Origin: Bradyrhizobium sp. C9
GTDB lineage: Bacteria > Pseudomonadota > Alphaproteobacteria > Rhizobiales > Xanthobacteraceae
Assembly: GCF_002532045.1 (NCBI RefSeq)
Contig: NZ_NWTG01000001.1
Location: forward strand, 310,001-374,000
Reading direction: 5' to 3'
DNA length: 64,000 bases
Numbering within the stretch: the stretch's first letter is position 1; each line of letters begins with the position of its first letter. Positions 1 through 8,170 of this stretch are shown in pieces. The translations under genes and the position numbers were made by a program. The notes under the pieces are model-generated. The model had not been told where the DNA came from and did not search any database. It worked only from the letters and a program-made list of their open reading frames with translations.

Positions 1-1
1 C

Positions 2-940
2 GGCCAGTCGCGCTTCACCACCCAGCGCCAGGAGCCGGACGCGGTGAAGATCCTGTCCGGCGTGATGGCGCATCCGGAAAGCGGCGTGCAGGTCACGACC
101 GGAACGCCGATCGCGCTGTTGATCGAGAACACCGACCAGCGCTCGAAGGACTATTCCGAGATCAAGGACAAGTTCCGCCCCGGCCATGCCGACTTCACCT
201 ATGAGGCGAAATACGGCCTGCGCGACTATCGCGGCGGCGGACGCTCTTCCGCGCGCGAGACTGCGACCCGCGTCGCGGCCGGTGCGATCGCTCGCAAGGT
301 GCTGCCCGAGGTGAAGGTGCGCGGTGCGCTGGTGCAGATGGGACCGCACAAGATCGACCGCGAGAAGTGGGACTGGGACGAGATCGCCAACAACCCGTTC
401 TTCTGTCCCGACAAGGACAAGGCGGCGTTCTTCGAAAGCTATCTCGACGGCATCAGGAAGAGCGGCTCCTCGATCGGCGCCGTCATCGAGGTTGTCGCCG
501 AGGGCGTGCCGGCTGGGCTCGGCGCGCCGATCTATGCAAAACTCGACAGCGATCTGGCTTCAGCGATGATGAGCATCAACGCCGTCAAGGGCGTCGAGAT
601 CGGCGCCGGCTTCGGCGCCGCCGAGCTCACGGGCGAAGAGAACGCCGACGAGATGCGGACCGGCAACAACGGAACACGTTTCCTGTCCAACCATGCCGGC
701 GGTGTGCTCGGCGGCATCTCGACCGGCCAGCCGGTGGTGGTGCGCTTTGCGGTCAAGCCGACGTCCTCGATCCTGACCACGCGCCGGACCGTGGATCGCA
801 AGGGCGCCGATACCGACATCCTGACCAAGGGCCGCCACGACCCCTGCGTCGGCATCCGCGCGGTGCCGGTGGGCGAGGCCATGATGGCCTGCGTGCTGGC
901 CGATCATTTTCTGCGCGACCGCGGGCAGACCGGGCGCTGA
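2..940 (+). CDS. aroC: Chorismate synthase, 5' end outside window
   Basis: Catalyses the last shikimate-pathway step, 5-enolpyruvylshikimate-3-phosphate to chorismate, in the cytoplasm with reduced FMN. The open frame runs in from the left edge (first full codon at 2) and gives 312 residues; the family is usually about 360, so some 50 N-terminal residues are missing. The segment [18 protein letters not shown] near the edge, the [20 protein letters not shown] block, the [13 protein letters not shown] phosphate-binding block and the late [18 protein letters not shown] block are all typical AroC signatures. The GTG at 44 is an internal codon, not a start. No defect is visible. The next gene follows in the same direction after about 50 bases. 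Confidence 0.97.
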   Translation, partial: GQSRFTTQRQEPDAVKILSGVMAHPESGVQVTTGTPIALLIENTDQRSKDYSEIKDKFRPGHADFTYEAKYGLRDYRGGGRSSARETATRVAAGAIARKVLPEVKVRGALVQMGPHKIDREKWDWDEIANNPFFCPDKDKAAFFESYLDGIRKSGSSIGAVIEVVAEGVPAGLGAPIYAKLDSDLASAMMSINAVKGVEIGAGFGAAELTGEENADEMRTGNNGTRFLSNHAGGVLGGISTGQPVVVRFAVKPTSSILTTRRTVDRKGADTDILTKGRHDPCVGIRAVPVGEAMMACVLADHFLRDRGQTGR

Positions 941-991
941 TCCCCTATATACTGGTGGTCACCGGATCGGGTGATCGCCCTGGGGAATGCC

Positions 992-2185
992 ATGAACGCG
1001 TCGGAGCTTCGGGACATCATCGCATGGATGATCGGGGGCGCGCGGTCGGCACCGACCCCGGCGCAGATGATGGCGGAATGCTGCGAACGCCTGGTGCGGG
1101 CCGGGCTGCCGTTGTGGCGCATCGGCGTCTTTGTGCGCACGCTGCATCCCGAGATCTACGGCCGCCATTTCATCTGGAGGCCGGGCGCCGAGGTCGACAT
1201 TGGCAGCGTTGATCACAACATCGAGGACACCCCGGAATTTGCCGTCAGCCCGCTGGCGATCGTTCTCAAGCAGGGCGTTGAAGTACGCGCACGGCTCGAC
1301 GACCCCGCCAGCAAACGCTTTCCCATTGTCGCGGACCTGCAGGCCGAGGGCGTCACCGACTATATCGGCTTGCCGCTGATCAACACCGCCGGCCCCCCGA
1401 ACGCCTCGAGCTGGACCACCAAGCAGCCGGGCGGCTTCACCGACGAGCAGCTCGATGCGATCCGCTCGATCACCGTCCCGCTGTCGCGCTACATTGAGAT
1501 CGTCACGCTGCGCCGGACCGCCTCGCTGCTGCTCGACACTTATGTCGGCAACCGGGCCGGCGAGCGCATCATGGGCGGCCAGATCCGGCGCGGCCATGCC
1601 GACACGATGGACGCCGCAATTTGGCTGTCCGACCTGCGCGGCTTCACCGCGCTGTCCGACCGTTTGCCGTCCGAGACCGTCGTGGAGATCCTCAACCTCT
1701 ATTTCGATTGCCAGGTCACCGCGATCCGCGACCATGGCGGCGAGGTACTCAAGTTCATGGGTGACGGCCTGCTCGCGGTATTCCCGGTCGACGAATATCT
1801 CGGCGACGAGGTGCAGGTGTGCTCGCGGGTGCTGGAGGCGGCGCGCGCATCACGCGCCGGGGTCGAGGCGCTGCAATTCCCCAATGGCGACGCCGTCGAG
1901 CGCTTCCGCTTCGGCGTCGCGCTGCATCTCGGGCGCGTGCTCTACGGCAATATCGGCGGCGGCAACCGGCTCGACTTCACCTGCATCGGCCCTGCGGTCA
2001 ATCTCGCCGCGCGGCTCGAGAAGATCGCAGGCCGCCTCGGCCGCACCGTCGTGGCTTCCGAGCGCTTCGCCGGCATTCACGACGGCGGCTGGAGCGATCT
2101 TGGCGAGTTTCCGATCGCGGGATTTGCCAAGGCCGAACGGGTCTACGGCCTGTTCGACGAGGCGCCGGTCGCCGCTGCGAGCTAG
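992..2185 (+). CDS. Class III adenylate cyclase
   Basis: Predicted to make cAMP from ATP. ATG at 992 is preferred over GTG 971 because a GGGG lies about 7 bases before it; this gives 397 residues. Residues about 1-190 form an N-terminal region with no domain I can name. The class III catalytic domain follows: the first metal Asp in SDLRGFTALSD, the substrate Lys in LKFMGDGLLAVF with the second metal Asp, then LDFTCIGPAVNLAARLE with the adenine-specifying Asp and the transition-state Asn and Arg. All catalytic residues are present, so an active adenylate rather than guanylate cyclase is likely. No membrane segment is evident. The DMT exporter gene starts 12 bases after the stop, so the two are probably co-transcribed. 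Confidence 0.88.
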   Translation: MNASELRDIIAWMIGGARSAPTPAQMMAECCERLVRAGLPLWRIGVFVRTLHPEIYGRHFIWRPGAEVDIGSVDHNIEDTPEFAVSPLAIVLKQGVEVRARLDDPASKRFPIVADLQAEGVTDYIGLPLINTAGPPNASSWTTKQPGGFTDEQLDAIRSITVPLSRYIEIVTLRRTASLLLDTYVGNRAGERIMGGQIRRGHADTMDAAIWLSDLRGFTALSDRLPSETVVEILNLYFDCQVTAIRDHGGEVLKFMGDGLLAVFPVDEYLGDEVQVCSRVLEAARASRAGVEALQFPNGDAVERFRFGVALHLGRVLYGNIGGGNRLDFTCIGPAVNLAARLEKIAGRLGRTVVASERFAGIHDGGWSDLGEFPIAGFAKAERVYGLFDEAPVAAAS

Positions 2186-2197
2186 TGCCGGTGCGAC

Positions 2198-3085
2198 GTG
2201 ACTGAAACGAACGCGCAGCACCGCACCGGGATCGCGCTGATCGTGGCGGCTGCCGTAGCCTGGAGCACCGCGCCGTTCTTCACCCGCCTGTTACACTTCG
2301 ATTCCTGGACCATCCTGTTCTGGCGCGGGCTGTTCGGGGGCGGCGCGATCGCGCTGTTCCTGATCGCCACACAGGGCTGGCGCGGCGCGCGCGATCTCGT
2401 CGTGATGCCATTGAGCGGATGGCTGGTGGCCGGCCTCTCGACCTTCGGCATGGTGACGTTCATTCCGGCGCTGCAACTGACCAGCGTCGCCAATGTCGCC
2501 ATTCTCATCGCGATGCAGCCGTTTGCCGCGGCCGCGATCGCCTGGCTTTGGCTCGGTGAGCGGGCGCGGCCCGGCACATTGCTGGCAAGCCTCGTCGCGC
2601 TCGCGGGTGTCGCGATCACCGTCAGCGGCGCCGGCGGCATCACGGATTACAGGGGGATCGGCCTTGCCTGCGTGATGGTGCTGGCGATTTCGCTGATGAC
2701 GGTGGTGATCCGGCGGCACAAGGGTACGCCGATGATCGCCGCCGCGGCGCTCTCGAACTTTCTCGGCAGCGCCGTCAGTCTGCCGTTGGGGCTCGCCATC
2801 GGCGCGGTCACCGGCGCCGATCTCGGCGTGCTCGCGATGTTCGGAGTATGCCAGGTCGGTCTCGGCCTTACCCTGTTCACGGTCGGCTCGAGGTTGCTGC
2901 CCTCCGCGCAGGCCTCGTTGATCGCAACCCTCGAGACGCCGCTGATGCCGTTCTGGGTGTGGCTGGCGTTTGCCGAAGTGCCGTCGCTTCGCGCCCTGAT
3001 CGGCGGTGCGCTGGTGATGGGGGCGGTCGTCGCCGACATTGCGCTGAGCCAGCGGGCGCAGCTCGCGCGGCCGGCCGAGCGGTGA
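2198..3085 (+). CDS. EamA/DMT-family transporter
   Basis: An inner-membrane protein of 295 residues with about ten hydrophobic segments and two EamA repeats, typical of the drug/metabolite exporter superfamily. The first repeat starts at IALIVAAAVAWSTAPFFTRLL, and the second half has the matching LPSAQASLIATLETPLMPFWVWLAF block. Members export amino acids, metabolites or drugs; the substrate cannot be read from the sequence. The start is GTG at 2198, 12 bases after the cyclase stop. The gene ends 6 bases before the end of clpS, which is on the other strand, so the pair is convergent with almost no room for a terminator. Confidence 0.88.
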   Translation: MTETNAQHRTGIALIVAAAVAWSTAPFFTRLLHFDSWTILFWRGLFGGGAIALFLIATQGWRGARDLVVMPLSGWLVAGLSTFGMVTFIPALQLTSVANVAILIAMQPFAAAAIAWLWLGERARPGTLLASLVALAGVAITVSGAGGITDYRGIGLACVMVLAISLMTVVIRRHKGTPMIAAAALSNFLGSAVSLPLGLAIGAVTGADLGVLAMFGVCQVGLGLTLFTVGSRLLPSAQASLIATLETPLMPFWVWLAFAEVPSLRALIGGALVMGAVVADIALSQRAQLARPAER

Positions 3086-3091
3086 CGGCTG

Positions 3092-3397
3092 CTACTCCTC
3101 GGGCTCGGTGGTGAACAGCAGCGGATAGCCCTTGGCGCGGCCGGCATCGGTGGCACGCGTCGCCTTGGTCTCGGCGACATCCCTGGTGAACACTGCGACC
3201 ACGCAGACGCCGCGCTGGTGCGCGGTCAACATCACCTTGTAGGCCTGATCATCGGTCATGCGGAATTCACCCTTCAGCACGGTGACGACGAATTCGCGCG
3301 GCGTGTAGTCGTCGTTGACCAGGATCACCTTGTGCAGGCGTGGCCGCTCGACCTTGGTCTTGGTCCGGGTTTTCGGCTTGGCGACGGTATCGGGCAT
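3092..3397 (-). CDS. clpS: ClpS adaptor of ClpAP protease
   Basis: A 101-residue adaptor that delivers N-degron substrates to the ClpA unfoldase. After a short basic N-terminal tail, the core LHKVILVNDDYTPREFVVTVL carries the NDDYTP signature, and VMLTAHQRGVCVV supplies the conserved His region of the N-degron pocket. The start is ATG at 3397 with GGGAG just upstream; the open frame extends further but without family similarity. clpA is not downstream here, since the DMT gene is convergent, so it must lie elsewhere. Alphaproteobacteria often carry two ClpS paralogues, and I cannot tell which this is. Confidence 0.93.
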   Translation of the reverse strand: MPDTVAKPKTRTKTKVERPRLHKVILVNDDYTPREFVVTVLKGEFRMTDDQAYKVMLTAHQRGVCVVAVFTRDVAETKATRATDAGRAKGYPLLFTTEPEE

Positions 3398-3656
3398 CGC
3401 ACTCCCTCGCGATTGCTCCGTAAGAATACCGTCTTCGGGCACATGTTGGAACCGTTCGATTTGCACGGCGTCATTGCGGCAACGGCACGGCGCGCGTTGC
3501 CGCATTCGCAGCAAGTGACGTCCAACGCTCAAGGCGACTACCTTGCAGGCCTCTAACTTGCAGACCTCTAACTCGAATGTGAAGGACAGATGATATCTGC
3601 GCTTTTCGGCGCCTGATTTGCGTGTCACCATGACAGGACACGACGGGAGGGCCGCA

Positions 3657-4505
3657 ATGCGCTGGTATGTCTCGATCGGAGCGGTGCTTGTCGCAGGCAT
3701 GTTGGCCAGCGGCGATGTGGCCGGTGTTGCCGCGCCCGGCCCGGGAACACAGACAGGCCGGCTGGCCGAAAAGGAATCCACGCCGAGCGTCGACATCGAG
3801 TTGATCATCGCGGTCGACGTCTCCTATTCGATGGACATGGACGAACTCGCGATCCAGCGCGAGGGCTATGCGCAGGCGATCGTTTCCAAGGAGTTCCTGC
3901 AGGCGCTGAAGGCCGGCCCGAACGGCAAGATCTCGATCACCTATTTCGAATGGGCCGCCTCCAACGACCAGAAGGTCATCATTCCCTGGCGGGTGATCGA
4001 CGGCCCCGAATCCGCCGACGCGGTCTCCGCCGAGATCATGAAGACACCGGTGCGCCGCGCCTCGCGCACCTCGATCTCGGGCGCGATCTATTTCGCGATC
4101 CCGATGTTCGACGAGAATCCGCATCGCGGCCTGCGCCGCGTGATCGATATCTCCGGCGACGGCCCCAACAACAATGGTACGCCGATCACGCCCGCGCGTG
4201 ATGCTGCGCTCGACAAGGGCATCGTCATCAATGGCCTGCCGATCATGGTGAAGGAGCCGTCCTACTCGACGATGGATATCGAGAATCTCGACTACTACTA
4301 CGAGGATTGCGTGATCGGCGGGCCCGGCTCCTTCGTGGTATCGATCAAGGATCGCGAGAAGTTCAAGGAAGCGATCCGCACCAAGCTGCTGCTCGAGGTC
4401 GCCGGCCGCACCCCTGAGCGGCCCGTCGTGCGGACCGCCGAGAAGGAGCCGCGGGTCAGTTGCACGATCGGCGAGAAGATCTGGCAGGATCGCTGGGGGC
4501 GGTAG
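3657..4505 (+). CDS. Secreted vWA-type DUF1194 protein
   Basis: A 282-residue protein. The ATG at 3657 is chosen over TTG 3618 and ATG 3630 because GGGAGG lies 7 bases upstream and the product then begins with a clean signal peptide (MRWYVSIGAVLVAGMLASG...). The mature part matches DUF1194: a von Willebrand A-like fold starting VDIELIIAVDVSYSMD, with a MIDAS-type DxSxS metal site, then DISGDGPNNNG. It is likely periplasmic. The function of the family is unknown; a metal-dependent protein-protein interaction role is inferred from the fold. It stands alone between clpS (divergent) and a foldback repeat. Confidence 0.85.
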   Translation: MRWYVSIGAVLVAGMLASGDVAGVAAPGPGTQTGRLAEKESTPSVDIELIIAVDVSYSMDMDELAIQREGYAQAIVSKEFLQALKAGPNGKISITYFEWAASNDQKVIIPWRVIDGPESADAVSAEIMKTPVRRASRTSISGAIYFAIPMFDENPHRGLRRVIDISGDGPNNNGTPITPARDAALDKGIVINGLPIMVKEPSYSTMDIENLDYYYEDCVIGGPGSFVVSIKDREKFKEAIRTKLLLEVAGRTPERPVVRTAEKEPRVSCTIGEKIWQDRWGR

Positions 4506-4511
4506 CAGCAA

Positions 4512-4592
4512 TGTAGGGTGGGTTAGCGAAGCGTAACCCAACATTCGTTCCGCGGAGGCGCGGCGGGTCACGCTTCGCTAACCCGCCCTACA
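4512..4592. repeat. Foldback repeat overlapping a gene end
   Basis: Two 28-base arms (4512-4539 and 4565-4592) are inverted copies that differ at two positions, both compatible with G-U pairing, around a spacer of about 25 bases. The right arm encodes the last seven residues (VGRVSEA) and the stop codon of the leftward nucleotidyltransferase gene. It lies between two converging genes and may act as a bidirectional terminator. It resembles REP-type elements that are common in Bradyrhizobium genomes. Confidence 0.8.
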
Positions 4593-5410
4593 ATCTCCTG
4601 AACATCGTTCTCAAGCGCGCGCAGCGTCTGCAACGCGGCTGCATGCTGCCCGGCTCCGATCTGCCGCCACACCTCGGCGACGCGCCCGGCGAGGTCGTGA
4701 ACCGTCACCGGAAAATTCGCTGCCTGCGCCAGCGCGCCCTTCTCGTTGATCAAATATTGCCCATTCAGCGCAAACAGCACCTGCGCGATACACGCCAGCG
4801 CGCGATAGGCGCAGCCGGCGATATGCGTGCTGTCGCCGCGCGGCAGTGCAAGCTCGGCATTCTCGATCGCGAACAGGATTTCCCATTGAAAGCGCCGCAC
4901 CAACGCGTCGCGCAGGGCCGGCGGGTAGGGCGCAGTCCTCGCCTTCAATGCCGCGACGCGGCTATCGGGATCATGCAGGACACGGCACAGCGCGACCTCG
5001 CCCACCCAGATCGCCGAGCAAAATCCGTGCGGATGGCCCGGCTGGTAGTGCATGCTGATCTCGCCGTTCCGGCAGGCCTCGATGACGTCAGCGACCTCAT
5101 CGATGCTGCGGTAGAGCAGGTCGAGCTTGCGGCCGCCGATCGCAAGCCAGGCGCCGCCGACGATCCAGGGTCCCCATTCGCCGACCGGCGTCAGATGCGC
5201 GGCAGCGGGATCGTCGACCAGGCCCGTTACCGCCGAGCGCAGCCGATCGACGTCCAGCGCGGCGTCACCCCTGTAGTAAAGGCCGAGATCATAGTCGGAG
5301 GCGTCATGCGCGGTGCCGCGCGCCCGCGAGCCGCCGAGCACGATGGCGGCGACGCCCGGTACATCGGCAAGGACGGGAATGATGCGTGCAAGCAGCGGAT
5401 CGTGGGACAT
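4568..5410 (-). CDS. Nucleotidyltransferase-domain protein
   Basis: A 280-residue protein. The N-terminal part has the polymerase-beta nucleotidyltransferase signature GGSRARGTAHDASDYDLGLYY: GS, then the DxD metal pair about ten residues on. A helical region follows that resembles aminoglycoside-adenylyltransferase-like proteins (LRDALVRRFQWEILFAIENAELALPRGD). It probably transfers a nucleotidyl group to a small molecule or protein; the target is unknown. The ATG start is at 5410. The stop codon and last seven residues come from the right arm of a foldback repeat, so the native C-terminus may have been replaced by repeat insertion. Confidence 0.8.
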   Translation of the reverse strand: MSHDPLLARIIPVLADVPGVAAIVLGGSRARGTAHDASDYDLGLYYRGDAALDVDRLRSAVTGLVDDPAAAHLTPVGEWGPWIVGGAWLAIGGRKLDLLYRSIDEVADVIEACRNGEISMHYQPGHPHGFCSAIWVGEVALCRVLHDPDSRVAALKARTAPYPPALRDALVRRFQWEILFAIENAELALPRGDSTHIAGCAYRALACIAQVLFALNGQYLINEKGALAQAANFPVTVHDLAGRVAEVWRQIGAGQHAAALQTLRALENDVQEIVGRVSEA

Positions 5411-5463
5411 GCGGCGCCGATTATAGCGAGACCGCCGTCTGCTGCGATAGTCGCCGCGATGTT

Positions 5464-6705
5464 TCAGCGCGTGAACCGCGCCACCAGTTCGACATGCGGG
5501 GTGTGGCGGAACTGATCGACCGGGGTGACGGCTGATATCTTGTAGCCGCCATCGATCAGGATTTTTGCATCGCGCGCAAACGTCGCGGCGTTGCAGGACA
5601 CCGCGACGATCACCGGCACCTTGCTTGCCGCAAGCTGGGTGACCAGCGCCTGCGCGCCTTGCCGGGGCGGATCGAACACGACGGCGTCATAGTCGCGCAA
5701 TTCCTGCGGCATCAGCGGGCGGCGGAACAGGTCGCGCGCCTCGGCCCTGAGCGGCTTCAGCCCAGGCGTCGATTGCGCAGCCTTTTGCAGCGCCGTGATC
5801 GCGCCGGCGTCGCTGTCGAAGGCCGTGACCCGCGCCTTCTCGGCGAGGCGGAGCGCAAACGGGCCGACGCCGCAAAACAGATCGGCGATGTGCTTGGCGC
5901 GTCCGCAATGCTCGCGAACCAGCGCAGCGAGCGTCTCCTCGCCCTTGGCGGTCGCCTGCAGGAACGAGCCCGGCGGCAGCACGACCTTCACCTTTCCGAT
6001 CGCAACCTCGGGGGAGCCGCGCTGCAGCACCAACTCGCCATGCCGTGACAGCCGCGCCAGCCGGTGTTTCTCGGCGACCCGCGACAGCGTGGTGATCAGG
6101 CTGGTCGGCAGCGCGCCCGAGCCGCGCACGTCGATATCGAGACCGTTGAGGGTCGCGGTGACCTGGATGTCGAGCGGCTTGCCGATCGAGATCAGCGGCT
6201 CGGCTGTGGCCCAGGCCGCCTCGAGCGCGCCGTCGAGCGCCGGATCGAGGATCGGACAGCGGTCGACCGGAATGATGTCGTGCGAACCGGCCGCAGCGAA
6301 GCCGACCTTGAGCACCTCATGGGTGCCCATCCGTCCGTGCAGCGTGATGCGGCGGCGGCCTGCGCCATGGGCGTCGAGCAGCGGCGCGACTTCAGCCGCG
6401 ACCTTCGCCTGCGCCAGCGTCTCGACCACGATGTTGCGTTTCCAGGCGCGGTAGGGCGCGTCGCTCCAGTGCTGGATCGCGCAGCCGCCGCAGACGCCGA
6501 AATGCGGGCAGAACGGCGCGATCCGCTCGGAGCTTGCCTGCGCCACCCGCACCAGCCGCCGCCGGTCGGGATGATTGCCGGGGACCTCTTCGACCTCGAC
6601 CGTTTCACCGGCCAACGTGGTGGGCACGAAGATCGACTGCGCGCCGTCGATCGCGACGCCGTCGCCGCGATGGCCGACATGGTCGATCGTGAGAAGCTCA
6701 GCCAC
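5464..6705 (-). CDS. RumA/RlmD-type RNA m5U methyltransferase
   Basis: A 413-residue SAM-dependent RNA methyltransferase of the TrmA/RumA family, which adds a 5-methyl group to uridine in RNA. An N-terminal TRAM-like beta domain (about 1-60) is followed by four cysteines arranged for a 4Fe-4S cluster ([11 protein letters not shown] and a later DRCPI). The SAM motif is [17 protein letters not shown], then FDPPRQGA, and the catalytic Cys is in [11 protein letters not shown]. The exact target (RlmC or RlmD position) cannot be fixed. The GTG start at 6705 overlaps the end of tlyA by 8 bases, placing it last in a translationally coupled RNA-modification unit. Confidence 0.9.
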   Translation of the reverse strand: MAELLTIDHVGHRGDGVAIDGAQSIFVPTTLAGETVEVEEVPGNHPDRRRLVRVAQASSERIAPFCPHFGVCGGCAIQHWSDAPYRAWKRNIVVETLAQAKVAAEVAPLLDAHGAGRRRITLHGRMGTHEVLKVGFAAAGSHDIIPVDRCPILDPALDGALEAAWATAEPLISIGKPLDIQVTATLNGLDIDVRGSGALPTSLITTLSRVAEKHRLARLSRHGELVLQRGSPEVAIGKVKVVLPPGSFLQATAKGEETLAALVREHCGRAKHIADLFCGVGPFALRLAEKARVTAFDSDAGAITALQKAAQSTPGLKPLRAEARDLFRRPLMPQELRDYDAVVFDPPRQGAQALVTQLAASKVPVIVAVSCNAATFARDAKILIDGGYKISAVTPVDQFRHTPHVELVARFTR

Positions 6706-7471
6706 GGCGTGCGCCGAGGAAGAATTCGATGTTGCCGTCGCCGCCGGTGATCGATGACGGGAATACCTGAATGTCGGTGCAGCCGAGCGAGGCGGCGAAG
6801 GCGGCGATATCGTCGCAGATCTCCTGGTGCACCATCGCGTTGCGGATAACGCCGCGCTTGGCGTGCTTGCGCGCCGCCTCGAACTGCGGCTTGATCAGCG
6901 CCAGCAGATGCATCGGCGCTGCCCCCAGCGACAGCGCCACCGGTAGCACCAGCTTCAGCGAAATGAAGCTGACGTCGATCACGACGACGTCGGGCCGGGC
7001 CGGCAGTCGTTTGCCCTCGAAATTCCTGATGTCGGTCTCCTCCATGGAGACGATCTTCGGATGCCCGTGCAGCGAGGGATGCAGCTGGCCGTGGCCGACA
7101 TCGATGGCGAACACGAGGCTCGCGCCATTGGCGAGCAGCACTTCGGTGAAGCCACCGGTCGACGCACCGACATCGAGGCAGACATGGCCCTCGACGTCGA
7201 TCGGATAGTGCTCGAGCGCACCGGCGAGCTTGACGCCGCCGCGCGAGACATAGGGATGCGCCGGTTCAGCCGTCAGTTCGGCGCCGGGCGCGACGAGTTC
7301 GGATGCTTTCGCAATTGGCTTGCCGTCGGCGGTGACGAGGCCGGCGTCGATCGCGGCGCGCGCCCGGGCCCGGCTTTCGAACAGGCCGCGTTCGACCAGC
7401 AGCACGTCGATGCGCTTGCCCGTGGACGCGCCGTTGCCGTCGTCGCCCGTCTTGGTCACGTGCCTGCTCAT
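6698..7471 (-). CDS. tlyA: TlyA-family rRNA 2'-O-methyltransferase
   Basis: A 257-residue protein starting at ATG 7471. An S4 RNA-binding domain ([27 protein letters not shown], about residues 15-75) precedes an FtsJ-like methyltransferase domain with the SAM motif [15 protein letters not shown] and the later [12 protein letters not shown] and [11 protein letters not shown] segments that carry the catalytic Asp and Lys. TlyA methylates ribose 2'-OH of rRNA; older annotations call it haemolysin. It overlaps the deoxyribosyltransferase gene by 4 bases (ATGA) and the next methyltransferase gene by 8, so the three are one operon. Confidence 0.92.
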   Translation of the reverse strand: MSRHVTKTGDDGNGASTGKRIDVLLVERGLFESRARARAAIDAGLVTADGKPIAKASELVAPGAELTAEPAHPYVSRGGVKLAGALEHYPIDVEGHVCLDVGASTGGFTEVLLANGASLVFAIDVGHGQLHPSLHGHPKIVSMEETDIRNFEGKRLPARPDVVVIDVSFISLKLVLPVALSLGAAPMHLLALIKPQFEAARKHAKRGVIRNAMVHQEICDDIAAFAASLGCTDIQVFPSSITGGDGNIEFFLGARRG

Positions 7472-8031
7472 TTGGCGCCCTGCCGGCGCTGCGCGGCGGC
7501 CAGCCGCACGCAGGCTTCGAAGGAGGTGAGGTCGTGCCAGAGGTCGGCCGCAGGCTCTCGCGGCGTCACCAGCGGACTGCCATGCAGGTCGAGCGCATGC
7601 ATCATCATCAGATTGTCCGGCAAGCCAAACTCTTCCACCGTCAGCCCCTCCGCGTCGATCAGGCGCCCGTCGGATGCCGGCACGACCTGCTGCAGCCGCG
7701 CCACGCGATTGGCGTAGGACGTGGGATCGTTCGAATAGGCGAAGCACAGCTTGCCGCGTCCCGCCATGTAGCCGAGTTCGTAGACGGTGCCTGCGTCGGC
7801 ACTGGGGCCGCGAAACGGCGTCAAATTGGCGATCACGGCGTCGGCCGACTCCATCATCGCCTCGTTGCTTTTGAAGATGGTAAGCGAGGCGCCGGCGACC
7901 GTGGGATTGATGCTGTTGTCGAGCGGATAGAGCCCGGTCAGCCCGTGATACGCGCACACCTCCGCCTTGCGGCGGCCGATCTCCACGGCATCCGGCAGGA
8001 ACACGTCAGGACCTGCCAGATAGATTTTCAT
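7468..8031 (-). CDS. Nucleoside 2-deoxyribosyltransferase
   Basis: A 187-residue protein starting MKIYLAGPDVFLPDA, the typical opening of the nucleoside 2-deoxyribosyltransferase (NDT) family. It continues with the ANLTPFRGPSADAGTVYELGYMAGRGK block carrying the active-site Asp/Glu region. NDTs swap the base on deoxyribonucleosides (purine or nucleotide salvage), although many genomic members act as N-glycosidases. It is an unusual insertion between dxs and tlyA, coupled to tlyA through an ATGA overlap. Upstream lies a structured repeat that separates it from dxs. Confidence 0.87.
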   Translation of the reverse strand: MKIYLAGPDVFLPDAVEIGRRKAEVCAYHGLTGLYPLDNSINPTVAGASLTIFKSNEAMMESADAVIANLTPFRGPSADAGTVYELGYMAGRGKLCFAYSNDPTSYANRVARLQQVVPASDGRLIDAEGLTVEEFGLPDNLMMMHALDLHGSPLVTPREPAADLWHDLTSFEACVRLAAAQRRQGAK

Positions 8032-8067
8032 GGACTTGCCGGCACCAGGGGCGCCGCCCGAGCAATG

Positions 8068-8169
8068 AGAGCGTTTTCAGGCGAAGTGGGTACCGGCTTC
8101 GCGTGAAGAAAACGCGTCAAAACAAAAATCCAGAGCTCCGTTCCAATTCAATCGGAACGGATAAGGGCT
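8068..8169. repeat. Nested foldback repeat, copy 1
   Basis: An intergenic element with an outer stem (GCGTTTTC near 8071 against GAAAACGC near 8108) and an inner stem (GCGAAG 8081-8086 against CTTCGC 8097-8102) around GGGTACC. It is followed by a second hairpin. A shorter relative at 55233-55282 keeps the GATGGGTACCGGCT-like core but has changed stem bases on both sides. It fills the whole gap between dxs and the deoxyribosyltransferase gene. Confidence 0.75.
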
Positions 8170-8170
8170 C
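8133..8170 (-). terminator. Hairpin just after dxs stop
   Basis: TCCGTTCC (8137-8144) pairs perfectly with GGAACGGA (8154-8161), and GAGC (8133-8136) with GCTC (8167-8170), giving a 12-bp stem with a 5-base bulge. It begins at the dxs stop codon. No long T run follows in the direction of dxs transcription, so it may be a partial or Rho-assisted terminator, or simply part of the repeat. Confidence 0.45.

Noticed and set aside
3092..3808. A longer clpS product starting near 3808
   Set aside because: The upstream extension has no family similarity and runs into the DUF1194 leader on the other strand; the ATG at 3397 has a proper ribosome-binding site.
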